Of a DNA stretch of 64,000 nucleotides, positions 23,289-34,560 are shown in pieces. This DNA comes from Dryococelus australis (Eukaryota > Arthropoda > Insecta > Phasmatodea > Phasmatidae), in the NCBI GenBank assembly GCA_029891345.1, contig CM057009.1, forward strand, positions 289,674,966-289,738,965, written 5' to 3'. The notes under the pieces were generated by a model. The model did not search any database, was not told the DNA's origin, and worked only from the letters and a program-made list of their open reading frames with translations. The first letter of the stretch is position 1, and each line of letters starts with the position of its first letter. Position numbers and translations under genes: made by a program.

Positions 23289-24121
23289 ACTTTATAGGAA
23301 AAGAGAGACAGACGCGAGCACCCAAAAACAAAAACATACTAAGTTTTTTTACGAACGAAACTGAATGTGTTCTTTCAAAACGAAGCAAGAGCGTGTGTCC
23401 CTCCATGCCACTTCAATTGTCTCTGCTCGCTTGCATCACCGGCGGGCGAGTGTGCCAGCGGGAAAGAAGTTTGCAAGTCGGCAATTTTTGAACCTGAGCG
23501 GAACTCATCCTTCGCTGACCGAGCCCCGGCCGGCCGGCAGAGAGACAGCCGTGCTCAGAGGCGACTTCAGGCCAGGAACTGTATTCACGCCAGCTATCAA
23601 TGCATGAAAAATATTTCACAATTAATGTCTAGAATACACAGCGCCCCAACAGCGGGCGAGACGCATATTCAATCAGCATGTAATATGCCGTGGCCCCGGT
23701 CGTGAAATAAGTAATACCTACGTTCGTCGAGAGATAATATGGCACAGGACTGGTAAGAAACTTATACACTGTATACAGGAACGTAAGAAAATATGGTATA
23801 GTACTGGTTGGAAAAACGCGTACGGTTCTAGATTGTCCCGGTGAACGAAGCCAATGTATTTGTTTGTAATTATACAGGTGGAACTAAATACACGCTACTC
23901 TTTATATAGCCAGGGGAACAAACTCAGTTATGGAAAAAAGTATACACATCAACAAACCATACATAAGGTCCAGTTTCAGCACATGGTACCCACCCCGGTT
24001 CAATACATGCAGTACAATGTTAATACCCCACGAGAGCATACACAACAGTCCGTAGGCATTGGGAGGGGACATAAATGAAATAAATCCAAAACGGTTAAGT
24101 GAAACCAGCAAAGATTTATTA
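23289..24121. other. Spacer, partly GC-rich, no recognised gene
   Basis: The segment 23440-23600 is GC-rich (gcgggcgagtgtgccagcggg, gccggccggcagagag) and has overlapping frames on both strands without family features. It may be host DNA or part of the Polinton-like element lying between pogo and the integrase end. Confidence 0.4.
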
Positions 24122-24123
24122 TA

Positions 24124-24361
24124 TAGGCTTTTCACGGTAAAGTGAGAACTTTTCAAGGCCCTCCCAACTTGTATTAACCACTAATAAATATAACTTTTTG
24201 CAGCCTCAGGCATTAAATTTTGAGAATGATTAAATGTTTACACTGTGTTTATCGATCACATTGCAATGCTTATATTAAAAAGGAACAGGAAGGTGGAAAT
24301 TAGATGAGAGGAAAAATTTACAAGGGCCTTAAAAATTGTTCACTTTACCGTGAACAGCCTA
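24124..24361. mobile_element. MITE, TA-flanked, copy 1 of 3
   Basis: A 238-bp element with inverted ends: taggcttttcacggtaaagt at the left and actttaccgtgaacagccta at the right. TA duplications lie at 24122-24123 and 24362-24363. It has no coding capacity. The TIR matches the copies at 12502-12725 and 59336-59755, which makes the TA-duplicating family secure. It ends about 50 bp from the integrase chromodomain. Confidence 0.85.
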
Positions 24362-24413
24362 TAGTAAAAACAAATTGTAAGTTTTACATGAAATATAATT
24401 TGTAGCAGGAATG

Positions 24414-25347
24414 TTACGACAAAATGTCCTTCTCGCCGACCCAGGAATTATTAATCTTCGAGTGGCCCAACCACTGTACGTACAAACGGTCTTTACGCCG
24501 TTTCAGCACCTTCTCAACCAAGTACACGTCAGGAAACCGTGTAGGCCAGATCTCTTCAGCGCAAAATCCACCAGTGATGGGTTCGCCATGTAGGTCCTCG
24601 AGGTAAAAATATCCGTGGGTACGCATGTCGTATACGCACCACCTTGTACAGCACTGCAGACCAGTTTTGACGGAAACCTTTGTGGAAAATTCAGCGTTTT
24701 TTTTTCCTCCGAAATCCGCACCAAATTGCCGATCTTGACTTTAGGCTGGCTCGGGTCCCTCCTCTTCGTAATAGCATACACGGTCCGAAGCAGGGAGTTG
24801 TTCTTCACGTCTTCGGGCTTCATGCGAGTGGTAGAATGAAAGGTAGAATTATACTCGTACACAAGTTTTGGGAGTAGTGTCAACCACTTGTAGTTTCCAT
24901 TCGCCGTGAAATGTCTCCACAGTTTAGCCTTTAGAGTCCTGTGAAAACGTTCCATGATGATGCTAGTCTTAAGCCCATAGAAAGTAGAACAGTGAGTGAT
25001 GTTATGTTTCTTGATCCTGGCACGGAAAATAACGTTAAAGTATTCTTTTCCGTCGTCGGTGTGGAAATTTTTCGGTACGCGCCCTTTGCGCAATATGCTA
25101 GCTACAGCTATCGTAACGTTGCGTGCATACTTCGATTTGAGCGATCTGGCCCAGACGAATTTGCTATAGGTATCGAAAATGATCAAAATGTACCGGTAGC
25201 CTTTATTCGCACGAGCAAAGTCTTGCATCTCGATCAGGTCGGATAGGAAAGTTTTGTCCAACCCTTTCATGACGTATTTTGTTCGTGGGTATATGTATCC
25301 TGGCGTATTTGTGCAACTCGTCGGCAACTGCATACTTGTTCATCTTG
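24414..25347 (-). pseudogene. INT: Polinton/adintovirus-like integrase with chromodomain
   Basis: A retrovirus-type DDE integrase that would insert linear element DNA into the chromosome. The catalytic triad is visible: Asp in Ile-Ile-Phe-Asp-Thr-Tyr-Ser-Lys-Phe-Val-Trp, Asp in His-Thr-Asp-Asp-Gly-Lys-Glu-Tyr, and Glu in Met-Glu-Arg-Phe-His-Arg-Thr-Leu-Lys. All lie in the 276-codon frame 24503-25333. The C-terminal chromodomain (Val-Glu-Lys-Val-Leu-Lys then Trp-Leu-Gly-His, and Asn-Ser-Trp-Val) lies in a second frame, 24414-24626, so a frameshift joins them. A further frame change at about 25270 breaks the N-terminus. Most of the catalytic core is intact. The chromodomain, rather than a plain C-terminus, fits Polinton and some gypsy integrases. 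Its neighbour, a DUF8207-like gene, points to Polinton-like. Confidence 0.8.
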
Positions 25348-26241
25348 AAACGTAGCCCGCCTCTGGGAGTTCTTCTATGATGGAAATTATTTCGTTGGTA
25401 TGCAAGCGGTTTCCTGCAGAATGCGAAGCGACCAAAAGTCTTAGCCTATCTACCAACACGTTCGGATCGTTCCAATACTGATAGTCGATTTTTTCTTCAC
25501 TCACCAATTTCAAAGTCAATGCCGAACAGTCAATTTCACATACCTTGGGAAACAGTTTGACGATAATGGGAAATTTTGTGTGCATCACATCCTTAAATCG
25601 CCGCATTGAGGGGTTATTATCGGCATAATGAGCACGACTGGATTGTAGCAGGCGGCGGTACTTGCGCAAATCCGATTCAGAGTAGTGCCTGGGTCTACTA
25701 CGAAACAAAAGTTTGCTCAAGCTCTGCGTGATTTTCACCTTGCGTTCGCCGATATGCAGTAAATCCCTAGGTAAAAACAAAACTTCCTTGTATCCGAGAA
25801 ACCATTTTCCACCACTTTTCTGCATACCATAACTCTTGTCTGCAGTACGGTCAGAGTAGGAAGCGATGTAATGAGATAGAAGAGTACCCAACTCAGGTCC
25901 ACGCTCCCGGATTCGTTTCCTTTCCTGTGCACGTAGTAAATCGATCAGTGGCAAATCATCTTCGTCGCTAGTGATAGCACCTTCCGATTCGTTGAGATTC
26001 TGACTTCGTTTCCGTTTATGCGTGGAGGTCGGTTCTTCCACCTTGATTTAACGTTTGATATCAATGCGGACATCGTCACTCGGTTTTTTCTAATTTCTTC
26101 TAACCGGAGGGTAATAGGTTTGGTAGCCTCCTCCCATCGAGTCTCAACAGTCATTCTGTTAGTTTTCGGGAGTAAGTGTTTGGCTCGTACCCCCTCGATC
26201 GCTCGCTGAAGCTCGCTCGCCAGTTCGGCTCGGTTATTCAT
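25340..26241 (-). pseudogene. DUF8207-like protein, frameshifted
   Basis: A 233-codon frame (25340-26041) holds, near residues 50-140, Gly-Pro-Glu-Leu-Gly-x-Leu, Ser-Tyr-Gly-Met, a Trp-Phe-Leu-Gly box, then Tyr-Ser-Glu-Ser-Asp-Leu-x-Lys-Tyr and Asn-Asn-Pro-Ser. The C-terminus is Asn-Glu-Ile-Ile-Ser-Ile-Ile-Glu-Glu-Leu. This pattern is what I recall of DUF8207, a family of unknown function abundant beside integrases in invertebrate Polinton-like elements. The N-terminal part (26241 down to about 26040) is in another frame, so one frameshift separates them. The stop overlaps the start region of the downstream integrase, suggesting joint expression. The start codon (26239-26241) lies inside the loop of an inverted repeat that straddles the gene start. 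Confidence 0.65.
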
Positions 26242-26245
26242 TGTT

Positions 26246-26334
<89 letters not shown>

Positions 26335-26434
26335 ATGCGTGTGTGTGTGTATGTGTGTAAGAAAAGTCTTTTCCACTCAGTGAACGATCAATATCCGAGC
26401 CGAACTGGCGAGCAAGCTTCAGCGAGCGATCGAG
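26194..26434. repeat. 40-bp inverted repeat around (AT)n(GT)n
   Basis: Left arm 26194-26233 begins ctcgatcgctcgctgaag. Right arm 26395-26434 is its exact reverse complement with a single mismatch. The 161-bp loop contains (AC)6, (AT)n at about 26260-26312 and (GT)n with interruptions at about 26313-26357. The left arm is the N-terminal coding region of the DUF8207-like gene, so the right arm is an inverted copy of that coding DNA placed upstream of the start. Confidence 0.9.
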
Positions 26435-26436
26435 GC

Positions 26437-26437
26437 A

Positions 26438-26476
<39 letters not shown>
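26437..26476. repeat. (AT)n microsatellite
   Basis: An uninterrupted TA run immediately beyond the inverted repeat described at 26194-26434. Confidence 0.95.
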
Positions 26477-26478
<2 letters not shown>

Positions 26479-26670
26479 CTTCCGCAACTGCTTTATCGAT
26501 ATGCACCGACATCGGTTTTCATAGCTAGGTTTGCAGGAAAATATTTCGTAGATCCTTCAATTCTTCTCGTCTCTGCGCATTCGATACGTTGATCAAGTCT
26601 ATTATCCAAGCATCCGAACCCCCTTTGTACTGTTCGACAGCTACTAAATCTTCAACCACAGTATTATAAA
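26477..26670 (-). pseudogene. Unplaced Polinton-like coding piece
   Basis: On the minus strand about 50 codons remain open before the DUF8207-like gene (Tyr-Lys-Gly-Gly-Ser-Asp-Ala-Trp, Arg-Arg-Glu-Glu-Leu-Lys-Asp-Leu-Arg). They lie outside the fold-back arm, so they should belong to the interrupted element, between ATPase and DUF8207. I recognise no family. The frame continues into the arm, but there it is non-coding sequence shared with the opposite arm. Confidence 0.3.
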
Positions 26671-27169
26671 ATGGCCGATTCTGGAAAACCAAGATGCAGG
26701 CTGAGGACTGGATGACCCTAATTAGCATAATTTCAGGCTGCAGGCCGATGACTTGATACTGTAGAATTTCCCTTTTTTCCTCTTTTTCACATCCAAAATG
26801 GTCAATTTCGCGAACAAAAACGCAACCTTTTTTCATTTTCCCCTCAAAATGTCTCGAATTTCCCTCCCGCTGGCTGTCATGTTGGCAGCCAGTGGCTGTG
26901 CAATATTTTGTGTCCTAATGTGGGTAATTCAGCGCCGATACCACATTGTGACATTTGACGTATTGTGGAGGTGGAGGAGATATTCCATGACAGCACTCAG
27001 GACCGCCATATTTGATCACGAGCACCACTGACTTACAATATGATGGGCAATTGTCGACCAGCTGAGAATGACATCCAGTTTGGTGGCTAGTGCCTCGCTG
27101 GTGGCAGCAGTGGGGCATCTCGTGTAAAACTACCGCCCACGAAGTCAAATATGACCCATGCTAACTAAT

Positions 27170-27850
27170 AAGCTCAGTTGGCTCAAATTTCCGAACCATT
27201 CAAGTTATAGTTGTCAAATTCATAACATAGGCATCCACACCGACTAGAAGAAGGGTCGCAGAGTCACATATACAACATGTCAACTTATAAGGATTGGTGA
27301 CTGTAATATCCGAACCATTTAATTTATAAGCCGCCAAATTCATAACATAGACAGCATCCTCGACTAGGAAAAGGGTCGCGGGGTCAAGTACATCATAGGT
27401 CAGCATATAAGCATAGGTGGGTGTAATGTCCGAACTATTAGAGTTATAGTTGGCAAATTTATAATATAGACATCATCCATGACTAGGAGAGAGGTCGCAT
27501 TGTCAAGTATGCCCTATGTCAGTGTACAAGCATAGTTGGATGTAATTTTAGAACCATTGGAGTAATAGCTGGCAATTCATATCCTAGACATCCGCCACAA
27601 CTTGAAGGGGGGTCGCAGGGGCAAGTATGCTCCATACCATCGTATAAGCATAATTGACTGTAATTTCCGAATCATTTTATTTATAGTCGCCATATTCATA
27701 ACATAGACATCCCATGATTAGGAGAGGTCTCGTAATGTCAAGTATGCCCTATGTCAGTGTATAAGCATAGGTGGGTGTAATTTTCGAAATGTTTGAGTTA
27801 TAGTTGGAAAAATCATAACATAGACATCTGCCACGACTAGCAGAGGAATC
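27170..27850 (+). repeat. 117-bp satellite array, left arm
   Basis: About six units, with the phrase gtaattttcgaacc or a variant at roughly 27185, 27300, 27424, 27543, 27659 and 27777. Each unit runs gaacc...gagttatagttggcaaattcataacatagacatc...cgactaggagaagggtcg...gtcaagtatgccctatgtcag.....ataagcatagg (bases vary). Two further units lie at 28660-28810 after an unrelated spacer. The mirror array is at 50520-51270. Confidence 0.85.
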
Positions 27851-29170
27851 AAAAGCGATTTCCTAGTAGCCGCCAGAATTTTGGAAATCCTTAGCTGGTC
27901 GCCAATTGTCCTGGGTACATAGGTCATCGATATCAAGATGACCGCCGGGAATGAGGAGCTCTAAATTTGAGAGAAGCTCCAATGGTTTCAGCCACATTGG
28001 GCAAAACTTCACTACAATGCGCAACAATTGAGCAAAAGCACTGTCTGGTATGGCCATGTTGGGATCCAGCGATGGCCATGGGGGAGGCGACGACATAGTG
28101 CACACGCACATACATTGCCTCCAATGCCGATGGTGGCCATCTTGGCCATCAGTTGGTGGGTCACCCTGACAGTGCTTCCCCCTCTTGCATTACATTTGAG
28201 ATACAACTACCAAATGCGTAACATATGCATAACCAGCGACGACGATGAGAAAGGGCATATGGCCAAATGTCGGCCTGCCTGCCTCCTCTTTCGTACTCAC
28301 ATCTCTCTCTCTCCCTTCACCAGTTCCCTCGGCGCCACAGCATGGCCACACTTACTTACTCGCGCACTCCCCCCCCCTCCCATGGCACCATCACCAGCCC
28401 CACTCACTCATGCTCTCTAGCGCTTGTCCTCCACCACTCCGCCTGCCACCATCACCACTGGCCATACTTCTTCGCGCACTCGCCACCACCTGGACAAGCT
28501 CCAGCTACGTCACAGTGCGCCAACCCCCGAGCATACCTGTAACAAAGTGCAGACTCCCTTTCCGACCCTCGCTCTTAGGGTATAACATATACATCCATGG
28601 AGACTGGGACAAGGGTCGTGGGTAAAGTATGCCCTATGACAACATATAAGAAAAGGTGGCTCTAATTTCCACACTGTTCGAGTTATTGTTGCAAAATAAA
28701 TATCATAGACATAAACCACGACCAGAAGTAACTAGGGTAACTAGGTTGCTAGGGTAAAGTATGACCTATGTCAACTTAAAAGAATAGGTGGCTGTAATTT
28801 CCGAACCAAATAACAAAGGCATCAAGTGTAGGTGTGTGGTGGTATCCCTAACAGCACTTCCTACTTGTTGGTTTACTGGGCGCCATCATGGGCGCCTACC
28901 ACCACCGGTGTTCGTCATTGCACAAATGGCCATCATCGGCGAACTGCCCGCCCCACTACCAGCCCCATAAGTGCGACTTACATAGTTTTCAAATTCATAG
29001 CCCAACCATATTGGTAAGGAAAAAATAGGACTGCCAGCTCACCATCATGTGTGCTAATGGACGTCGTCGGTGCACTTGTCACCAGCCGCCATTTTGCTAC
29101 ACAGTGTGTCTTCCAAGATGGTGGACTAAATTGACAGAGCAGGAAGTTCTGGTCGTTCGATCCATTTAGT
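27851..29170. repeat. Left-arm spacer with CCAT(N)TTGG motifs
   Basis: The spacer between satellite blocks includes ggccatgttggg (28053), gtggccatcttggcc (28131), ggcgccatcatggg (28883) and gccgccattttgc (29087). A C-rich tract at 28300-28520 gives open frames on one strand that are composition artefacts. The mirror image in the right arm is 49270-50460. Confidence 0.7.
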
Positions 29171-29479
29171 TGTCAAATTCATAGCCCAACCATATTGGTA
29201 AGCAAACAATACGATCAATGGCTCAAAAGAAAGCATTATAAATGTAACTGTTTAAACTGGTAGATAATCATGTGCATGTGAGCACACATGCACACACGTC
29301 CGCCTGCATGCACGAGTTGAAACCCCTCACTTAGTACAATTGCTAGAACGATTAGCTTCCTATTATGAAACGAATTATCCCCTATATTAACTGGTGTTGC
29401 AGTGAATACTCTTAGGCCACGAAATCGTACTTAATTCCAGTTAGTTTCTCCCGAATATTAATGTGTGTACATACTTCCC

Positions 29480-30240
29480 GTACTTCCAGACAGACAGTTA
29501 TTATCATCCCACTAGGGAGGACCGGCCTTACACTCATGAGTTGTGTACCAAGACTTTCTTGTTTGTAATTCTATTTCACTCACAATTAATACACACAGTC
29601 ATCGCTAGACAGCATAGACCTGGTACATACAACATCATCAACACATGTTACAACGATAAGCTCTTTATTATTACCAAACTACTATCCCTTACCTTTCCTG
29701 GGGTGCAATGAATACTCGTAGGCTGTGAACACATCCCGTCGTCGACGTGACCTCGCTGGAAGCAGAGACCACACTGACATGTGCTACTTTTCCGCGCATT
29801 GTAGAAACCAACCAAGTACTACATCCCCACCACAACTTCCCTTTGACAACGTGCTTATTGATACACTAATGAAAGGAAACAATGCACATACCCTGATCCA
29901 CCCTAGAGGTTTGATTCCTGTAGAGAGTGGTAATGCAAGAAGTCATAAAAGCTACCATCGGATGTACGTTCATCGAAGGTGGGAGCAAGGGCCCTAAGCT
30001 AAAACCTTAACACGAAGAGAGTAATTACCTTTGTGTACAACAGTGGTCGTAAATACAGAGAGTCCCAGACCAGCACTTGCATACCAATCTCATAACACAC
30101 CATTAGAGATAGTCATATGCATTGCTCTGGGTGTGTTCTCCAGTAGACTGCTAGAGTGCACAACAGGAAACATACGTACCAACCCGCATGCGCATATTGC
30201 ACAAGTGATAGCTAGATAAGACCATACAACATATGTCATT
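29480..30240 (+). repeat. Left-arm direct sub-repeat, copy 1
   Basis: Its cagacagacagtta, cgtcgtcgacgtgacctcgctggaagc, and caagaccatac end blocks recur in the same order at 34715-35260. The inverted arm has the same unit at about 48210-48860. No gene was found in it. Confidence 0.7.
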
Positions 30241-30275
30241 TGACAAAAGCTATTTCAATATATCACTAATACAAA

Positions 30276-30365
30276 GTGTGAGGTTAGCCAAGTGGCCTAA
30301 GGTGCCTGAATTAAGCACTGGTACCAGTAAAAGGGGGCACAGGTTCTAATCCCTGCACCTGACAC
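30276..30365 (+). mobile_element. tRNA-like unit (Leu/Ser-type), left arm
   Basis: A box-like gaggttagccaagtggccta and B box aggttctaatccctg are spaced like a class II tRNA with a long variable arm (aattaagcactggtaccag between them), followed by a cctgaca acceptor end. The right arm carries a diverged inverted copy at 44170-44258. The 5' and 3' acceptor sides pair poorly, so I treat it as a tRNA-derived repeat rather than a working tRNA. Confidence 0.45.
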
Positions 30366-30920
30366 TATTTTTTCTGCATTGCACTTGAATAAATAAGTTA
30401 TCGCATGTTCGATTCCCACTGAGAGTGCATGCTGACATGCCTGCAGACAACCGTTCGTCGTCGGTCCCACTGACCATGTAGCGCCCATGATAGACATACC
30501 CTACAGTTACAGATAGCCATACTCTGCCAGCTCTGCCCCAACCATCAATGCATGTACCAAATGTTTGAAATTACAAGCAGTCATACTCTGCCCGAACCTT
30601 CAGTACCAAGCTTTTGAAATTACAAGCAGTCGACACTTCTGTACCCTACTTGAATAAATAAGGAATCACAGGTTCGATTCCCATTGAGAGTGCATGCCAA
30701 AATGCCTGCATACAATCGTTCGCCGTCGGTCCCACTGACCATGAAGACGAACATGTAGCACCCATGATAGACATACACTACAGTTACAAAGAGCCATACT
30801 CTGCTGGCTCTGCCCGAAACATCAATGAATGTACAATGCTTTGGAAATTACAAGCAGTCATTCTTTGCCCAAACCTTCAGAACCAAGCCTCTGAAACTAC
30901 AAGCAGTCGACACTTCCCGA
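30366..30920 (+). repeat. About 265-bp tandem repeat, left arm
   Basis: Two units share ttgaataaataag, ggttcgattcccattgagagtgcatg, gtcggtcccactgaccatg, gatagacata, and agccatactctgc. The phrase gaaattacaagcagtc occurs several times. In the right arm the same unit appears about three times at 47460-48060 in inverted orientation. Confidence 0.7.
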
Positions 30921-31291
30921 AACCTTAATATAAGTACTTTGACAGTTTCCGTCCAGCATAACATATTAAAACGTTCTACTATGATAACCACGATTATGTG
31001 TTTACCCAGGTCCGACAGACAGCTGCTTGCTCACATCAGTTGCCCGCAACAGTGCATGAAAGGAAAAAAAAAACATGATATGCAATTGAAACACACATGT
31101 GTGTTCATTCAAAATACTTGCAGCCAGTGATTCGAAAAATGTGTGGGGAAGCAGCTACACACATCAGTAGGTACATTACCTAGCCAGTAGGAACTAAGAA
31201 AATAACGTATTCTTAATGTATTTACTTACATGCACAACCTAATCACACACAAACATACATATATTATGTTATTCAATAAAGCCTCTGGCTC

Positions 31292-31305
31292 TTAGTTAAT
31301 CAATA

Positions 31306-31378
<73 letters not shown>

Positions 31379-31810
31379 AATGACAGAAAGATGTCCAACA
31401 CCCCGCGAGGAAACGAAAAACCAAAGTCTATCAACAATGTCACTGTGGTATTCAGAACCATGTGTATGCATTCGCTTGGAAAATGTCAGCACTTCATCAT
31501 CATCAGTAGAATATACATCACCAGCAACTTTACTCCAGTTTTGCTTGGCAGTTGTCGACGCTTCTTCGACATCAATAGAAGACACATCTACATCATCAGC
31601 AGACTTGGAGGCCACAGATTCGTTGTCGGTGTCCTGGATAGCATCTGTGGTTTTCACTTCACATGTTAGCAGTGCAGGGCTAATATTTACAACTTCCGAC
31701 GATCTGTCTGGTTCATGCTCTGCAGCACTTATGGGCCCTTCTTTTTCGCAAACATCATACTCTGTAGCACCTGTAGTTCCGTCTTCACACACAATCATGC
31801 TCTGCAGCAT
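31292..31810 (-). CDS. Acidic Ser/Asp-rich ORF, duplicated in both arms
   Basis: Open frame with an N-terminal Glu/Asp-rich half, a central Asp-Asp-Val-Asp-Val-Ser-Ser run, and an Asp-Asp-Asp-Glu box followed by a basic Lys-Arg end near residues 115-120. The last 20-odd residues are (TA)n artefact, so the real end is near 31380. It is nearly identical in protein to 44818-45198 in the other arm. It lies downstream of two C2H2 fingers on the same strand (about 32020-32180), so it may be the C-terminal tail of a zinc-finger protein. No family is recognised. Confidence 0.4.
31310..31376. repeat. (AT)n microsatellite
   Basis: About 67 bp of uninterrupted AT, adjoining the acidic ORF. The right arm has no long AT run at this point. 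Confidence 0.95.
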
Positions 31811-31989
31811 TCATAATTCTTTCTTCGCACACACCATACCATGCAGTAAGTGTAGTTCCTCATTCGCACACCGGTTTGGATCTACACAGTCCTGCATAAT
31901 GTACCGGGCGCACTAACGAACATTAGTTTACATGACGAATCAGCAGGAAGACTAGCCTTGTTGTGTGGCAATATATGCTGTTGCATGGC

Positions 31990-34560
31990 AGGCAAAGACG
32001 TGTTACCTTTTCATGTACCAGTGTGTCTCTTGAGGTTATCGCCTCTACCACATGCGGCACCACACATATCACATGTTAGTATTCTGGAGATCGGTCCTTT
32101 TCAACACTTGCTTTTCTCATGGCGACGAGCATGACAAAATTTGCTGAAGATCATTCCACAGGTACAGCACCGGTTTCAAGGCATGGAGGAAGTTACATCC
32201 GTAGAGGCATGTTCTACATCAGAGATTGTATCAGCTTGCACCATCTTCATTCAAAACAAAACTGAAGTTCTTCCCAAAGTAGCTGCTCTCTATATCTACT
32301 AACACACTGTACATCAGTAAGAATTCAGCATTGTACCAGATGTCAACATAGCTATTCCTTCACCCAGCGGGACTGCACCTCAAACAAACAACTGCCCTGC
32401 ACTCAGTCCATAAAATGCCGAGTGTTAGTCCGACACGGTATTCCGTCTCGTGTCAAGAGAATGGTGTCTTTATATTATCGCATCTATAAAAATTGTTGTT
32501 GCACTACATATTCTAGCATGCTGGAGGTCGTACACAGTGCTGACCCCTCCTGGCTGACCCCTCCCGTCTGACACCTCACATAGTAATAGTAGCGACGTCA
32601 CACAATGTGTGTTACATTCTGGTGTTGTACTGCATTATACATCGATTCGGCCGGTCAAAGGGGGTGATATGTTGTAATGGTGCATGTACCTAATTGTGAA
32701 GTGGTCTAAGTAAATTCGTTCTCAACTGTAGATGATCTGTACTGTGTAATGTCCAACCATAACACTTTCCCATGTACTATTATTCCTCCTGACAAATCTT
32801 CTGTTTACTAGCTTCAACACTATTTTCGATGTTAAGCATATTATACAGAGTCACATTCGAGGCCTTGAAGGCTCTCCGAACTAACTCAGCATCGTGTGGT
32901 TCTGGTTTGGTACGTTGACATTCCAGCCATATGTTATATTTTAATGCACCTCTTTTACCACCTTATCTGTAAGTTGATATATAATATTCTGTTTAATTTG
33001 CATAAGGTATGTACAAATATCTTTGACCATGCCTGATGCAATGTATATCTTAATTAGACCACGAAAAGCAGATTCATTCAGGATGAACCCATTCTCATTG
33101 GGTAAGCTCGTAGCAGGTGGTTGTGGTGAAGTAGTTTCTTTTTCACATGTGCAATTCTTCATATGGTTGTCACTTGTCTCATGAAATAGTTTTTCCTGAT
33201 AGTTGAATATTTTGTGTCGTGCTTCGACTAGAACGCTTTCTGTTGGTTGATAACATGAGAACTTGTGTTTGCGTCTATAACACTGGTATGTTAAGAGTCG
33301 CCAGCTCGACTTCATCGAACATTGGCTCGATTTCTCATATTGACATGCAACGTATCTTTTACTAAATGTCCTACCAGAGTAGCAGCATTAATACCTTGAT
33401 GACTGTGGAGAAATATATATGTCCAGGATTGGTGTTGCCCACGGTGATGTTGCATGAGTATCCACTTTAGCAGGTGCAGTCTATACTCTTGCTGCTTGTG
33501 GAGCATGACCTGCAATAGTCAGGTTTGATGTCGATGGTGACAGTGTATCCAATATGGACCTACATTACTTACCTGGTGTGGAGAACGATGTAAGGTATCT
33601 TTTTAAGCTATCATGTCGTCCAAATTGAGACTTCCACTGTTCACATGTTAAGGTATATTGCTTCATGTTCATAGAACAACTAGTCTTATGGCAGCGGGTA
33701 TTGTAGATGTTGGAAAATTATGTCACACTGACGATTCCGTCAACTTCACACATGGAATATACAGTTTCATATTTCATCAGTGGGGGTTAAGTATTCCATA
33801 AACATCAATTATGTTAGGTAGTGTATATGGTTTACTACACCGGCACACAAGTAGAACTCTCATGTCGTCGGCATTGCTATTTCTACTAAAGATTTTGCCG
33901 CAATAGTGACACTGTTTCCTTCTCCCCGACGAATTGTTCGGGTCGGAAGTTGGCGTACAAATACTTGATACAGATGGCACCTGATCGTCAGAGGTTTGTT
34001 ACTTGGCAGGAACAAGATCTTTGCACTATTTCATATGTATTTTTATGCAGTCTGTACGAGTGAAGACACCTTGACACTTATCACATCGGTATCCTGTGCG
34101 ATATGGATTCAACTTACATTTATGCTTCATATGTTTGTTCACCGTGTTTGCATGGCAAATATCCTGTTACAATAGATGCATGAATGTCTAGGAGACCATC
34201 CTACAAATGTTTTCACGGTTGGACATGATGGCTTTAATGATGATAGTTTTTTCACAGGTATCTCCCACATATAGCGCGCTTTAATCTCAGCAAACACAGA
34301 CTGATACGTGCATGAAGGTGCTCTCGCATGTTCAATATGTCTTTTGAAGCTATCGCGTCGTCAAAAATGCGAGTGACGGTATTTCCAATACACATAATCA
34401 CACTTCATATTGTGAGCACAACCAGTCTCGTCTCGGCGTGCACTGCAGCTTTGAGAAAAGGTGTTTTTGCAGTAGCGACACAAACATCTATCCTCCATCG
34501 TCGAAGAAGAGAACGTAGCTGCTGTTCACTCTTGATTCGTGGCTATGGTACAAACGAATT
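31990..34560 (-). pseudogene. Decayed C2H2 zinc-finger gene, possible PolB N-terminal part
   Basis: The minus strand carries fingers in different frames. Near 34500 a Met opens Cys-x2-Cys with Thr-Phe-Ser. Near 34060-34140 there is Cys-Asp-Lys-Cys-x-Gly-Val-Phe-Thr-Arg then His. Near 33780-33970 there is Cys-His-Tyr-Cys-Gly-Lys-Ile-Phe-Ser. Near 32020-32180 there are Cys-Gly-Met-Ile-Phe-Ser and Cys-Asp-Met-Cys-Gly then His. Between fingers, 32765-33315 encodes a stretch with Phe-Arg-Gly-Leu-Ile-Lys, then (after a frameshift) Ala-Leu-Lys-Tyr-Asn-Ile-Trp-Leu-Glu-Cys. From memory this resembles the segment that follows zinc fingers at the start of arthropod Polinton-like type-B DNA polymerase proteins. 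No polymerase catalytic motif was found, so that reading is tentative. This block is absent from the right arm. Confidence 0.4.

Noticed and set aside
26176..26592. Open frames of Tyr-Ile or His-Thr repeats on both strands
   Set aside because: They are translations of (AT)n and (GT)n microsatellites.
28028..28625. Pro/His/Ser-rich frames of 90-130 codons
   Set aside because: They overlap in several frames over a C-rich arm spacer. The mirror region in the right arm does not keep them.
30276..30365. Functional tRNA gene
   Set aside because: Pol III boxes are present but the acceptor stem pairs poorly, and a diverged copy sits in the other arm. I consider it tRNA-derived repeat.
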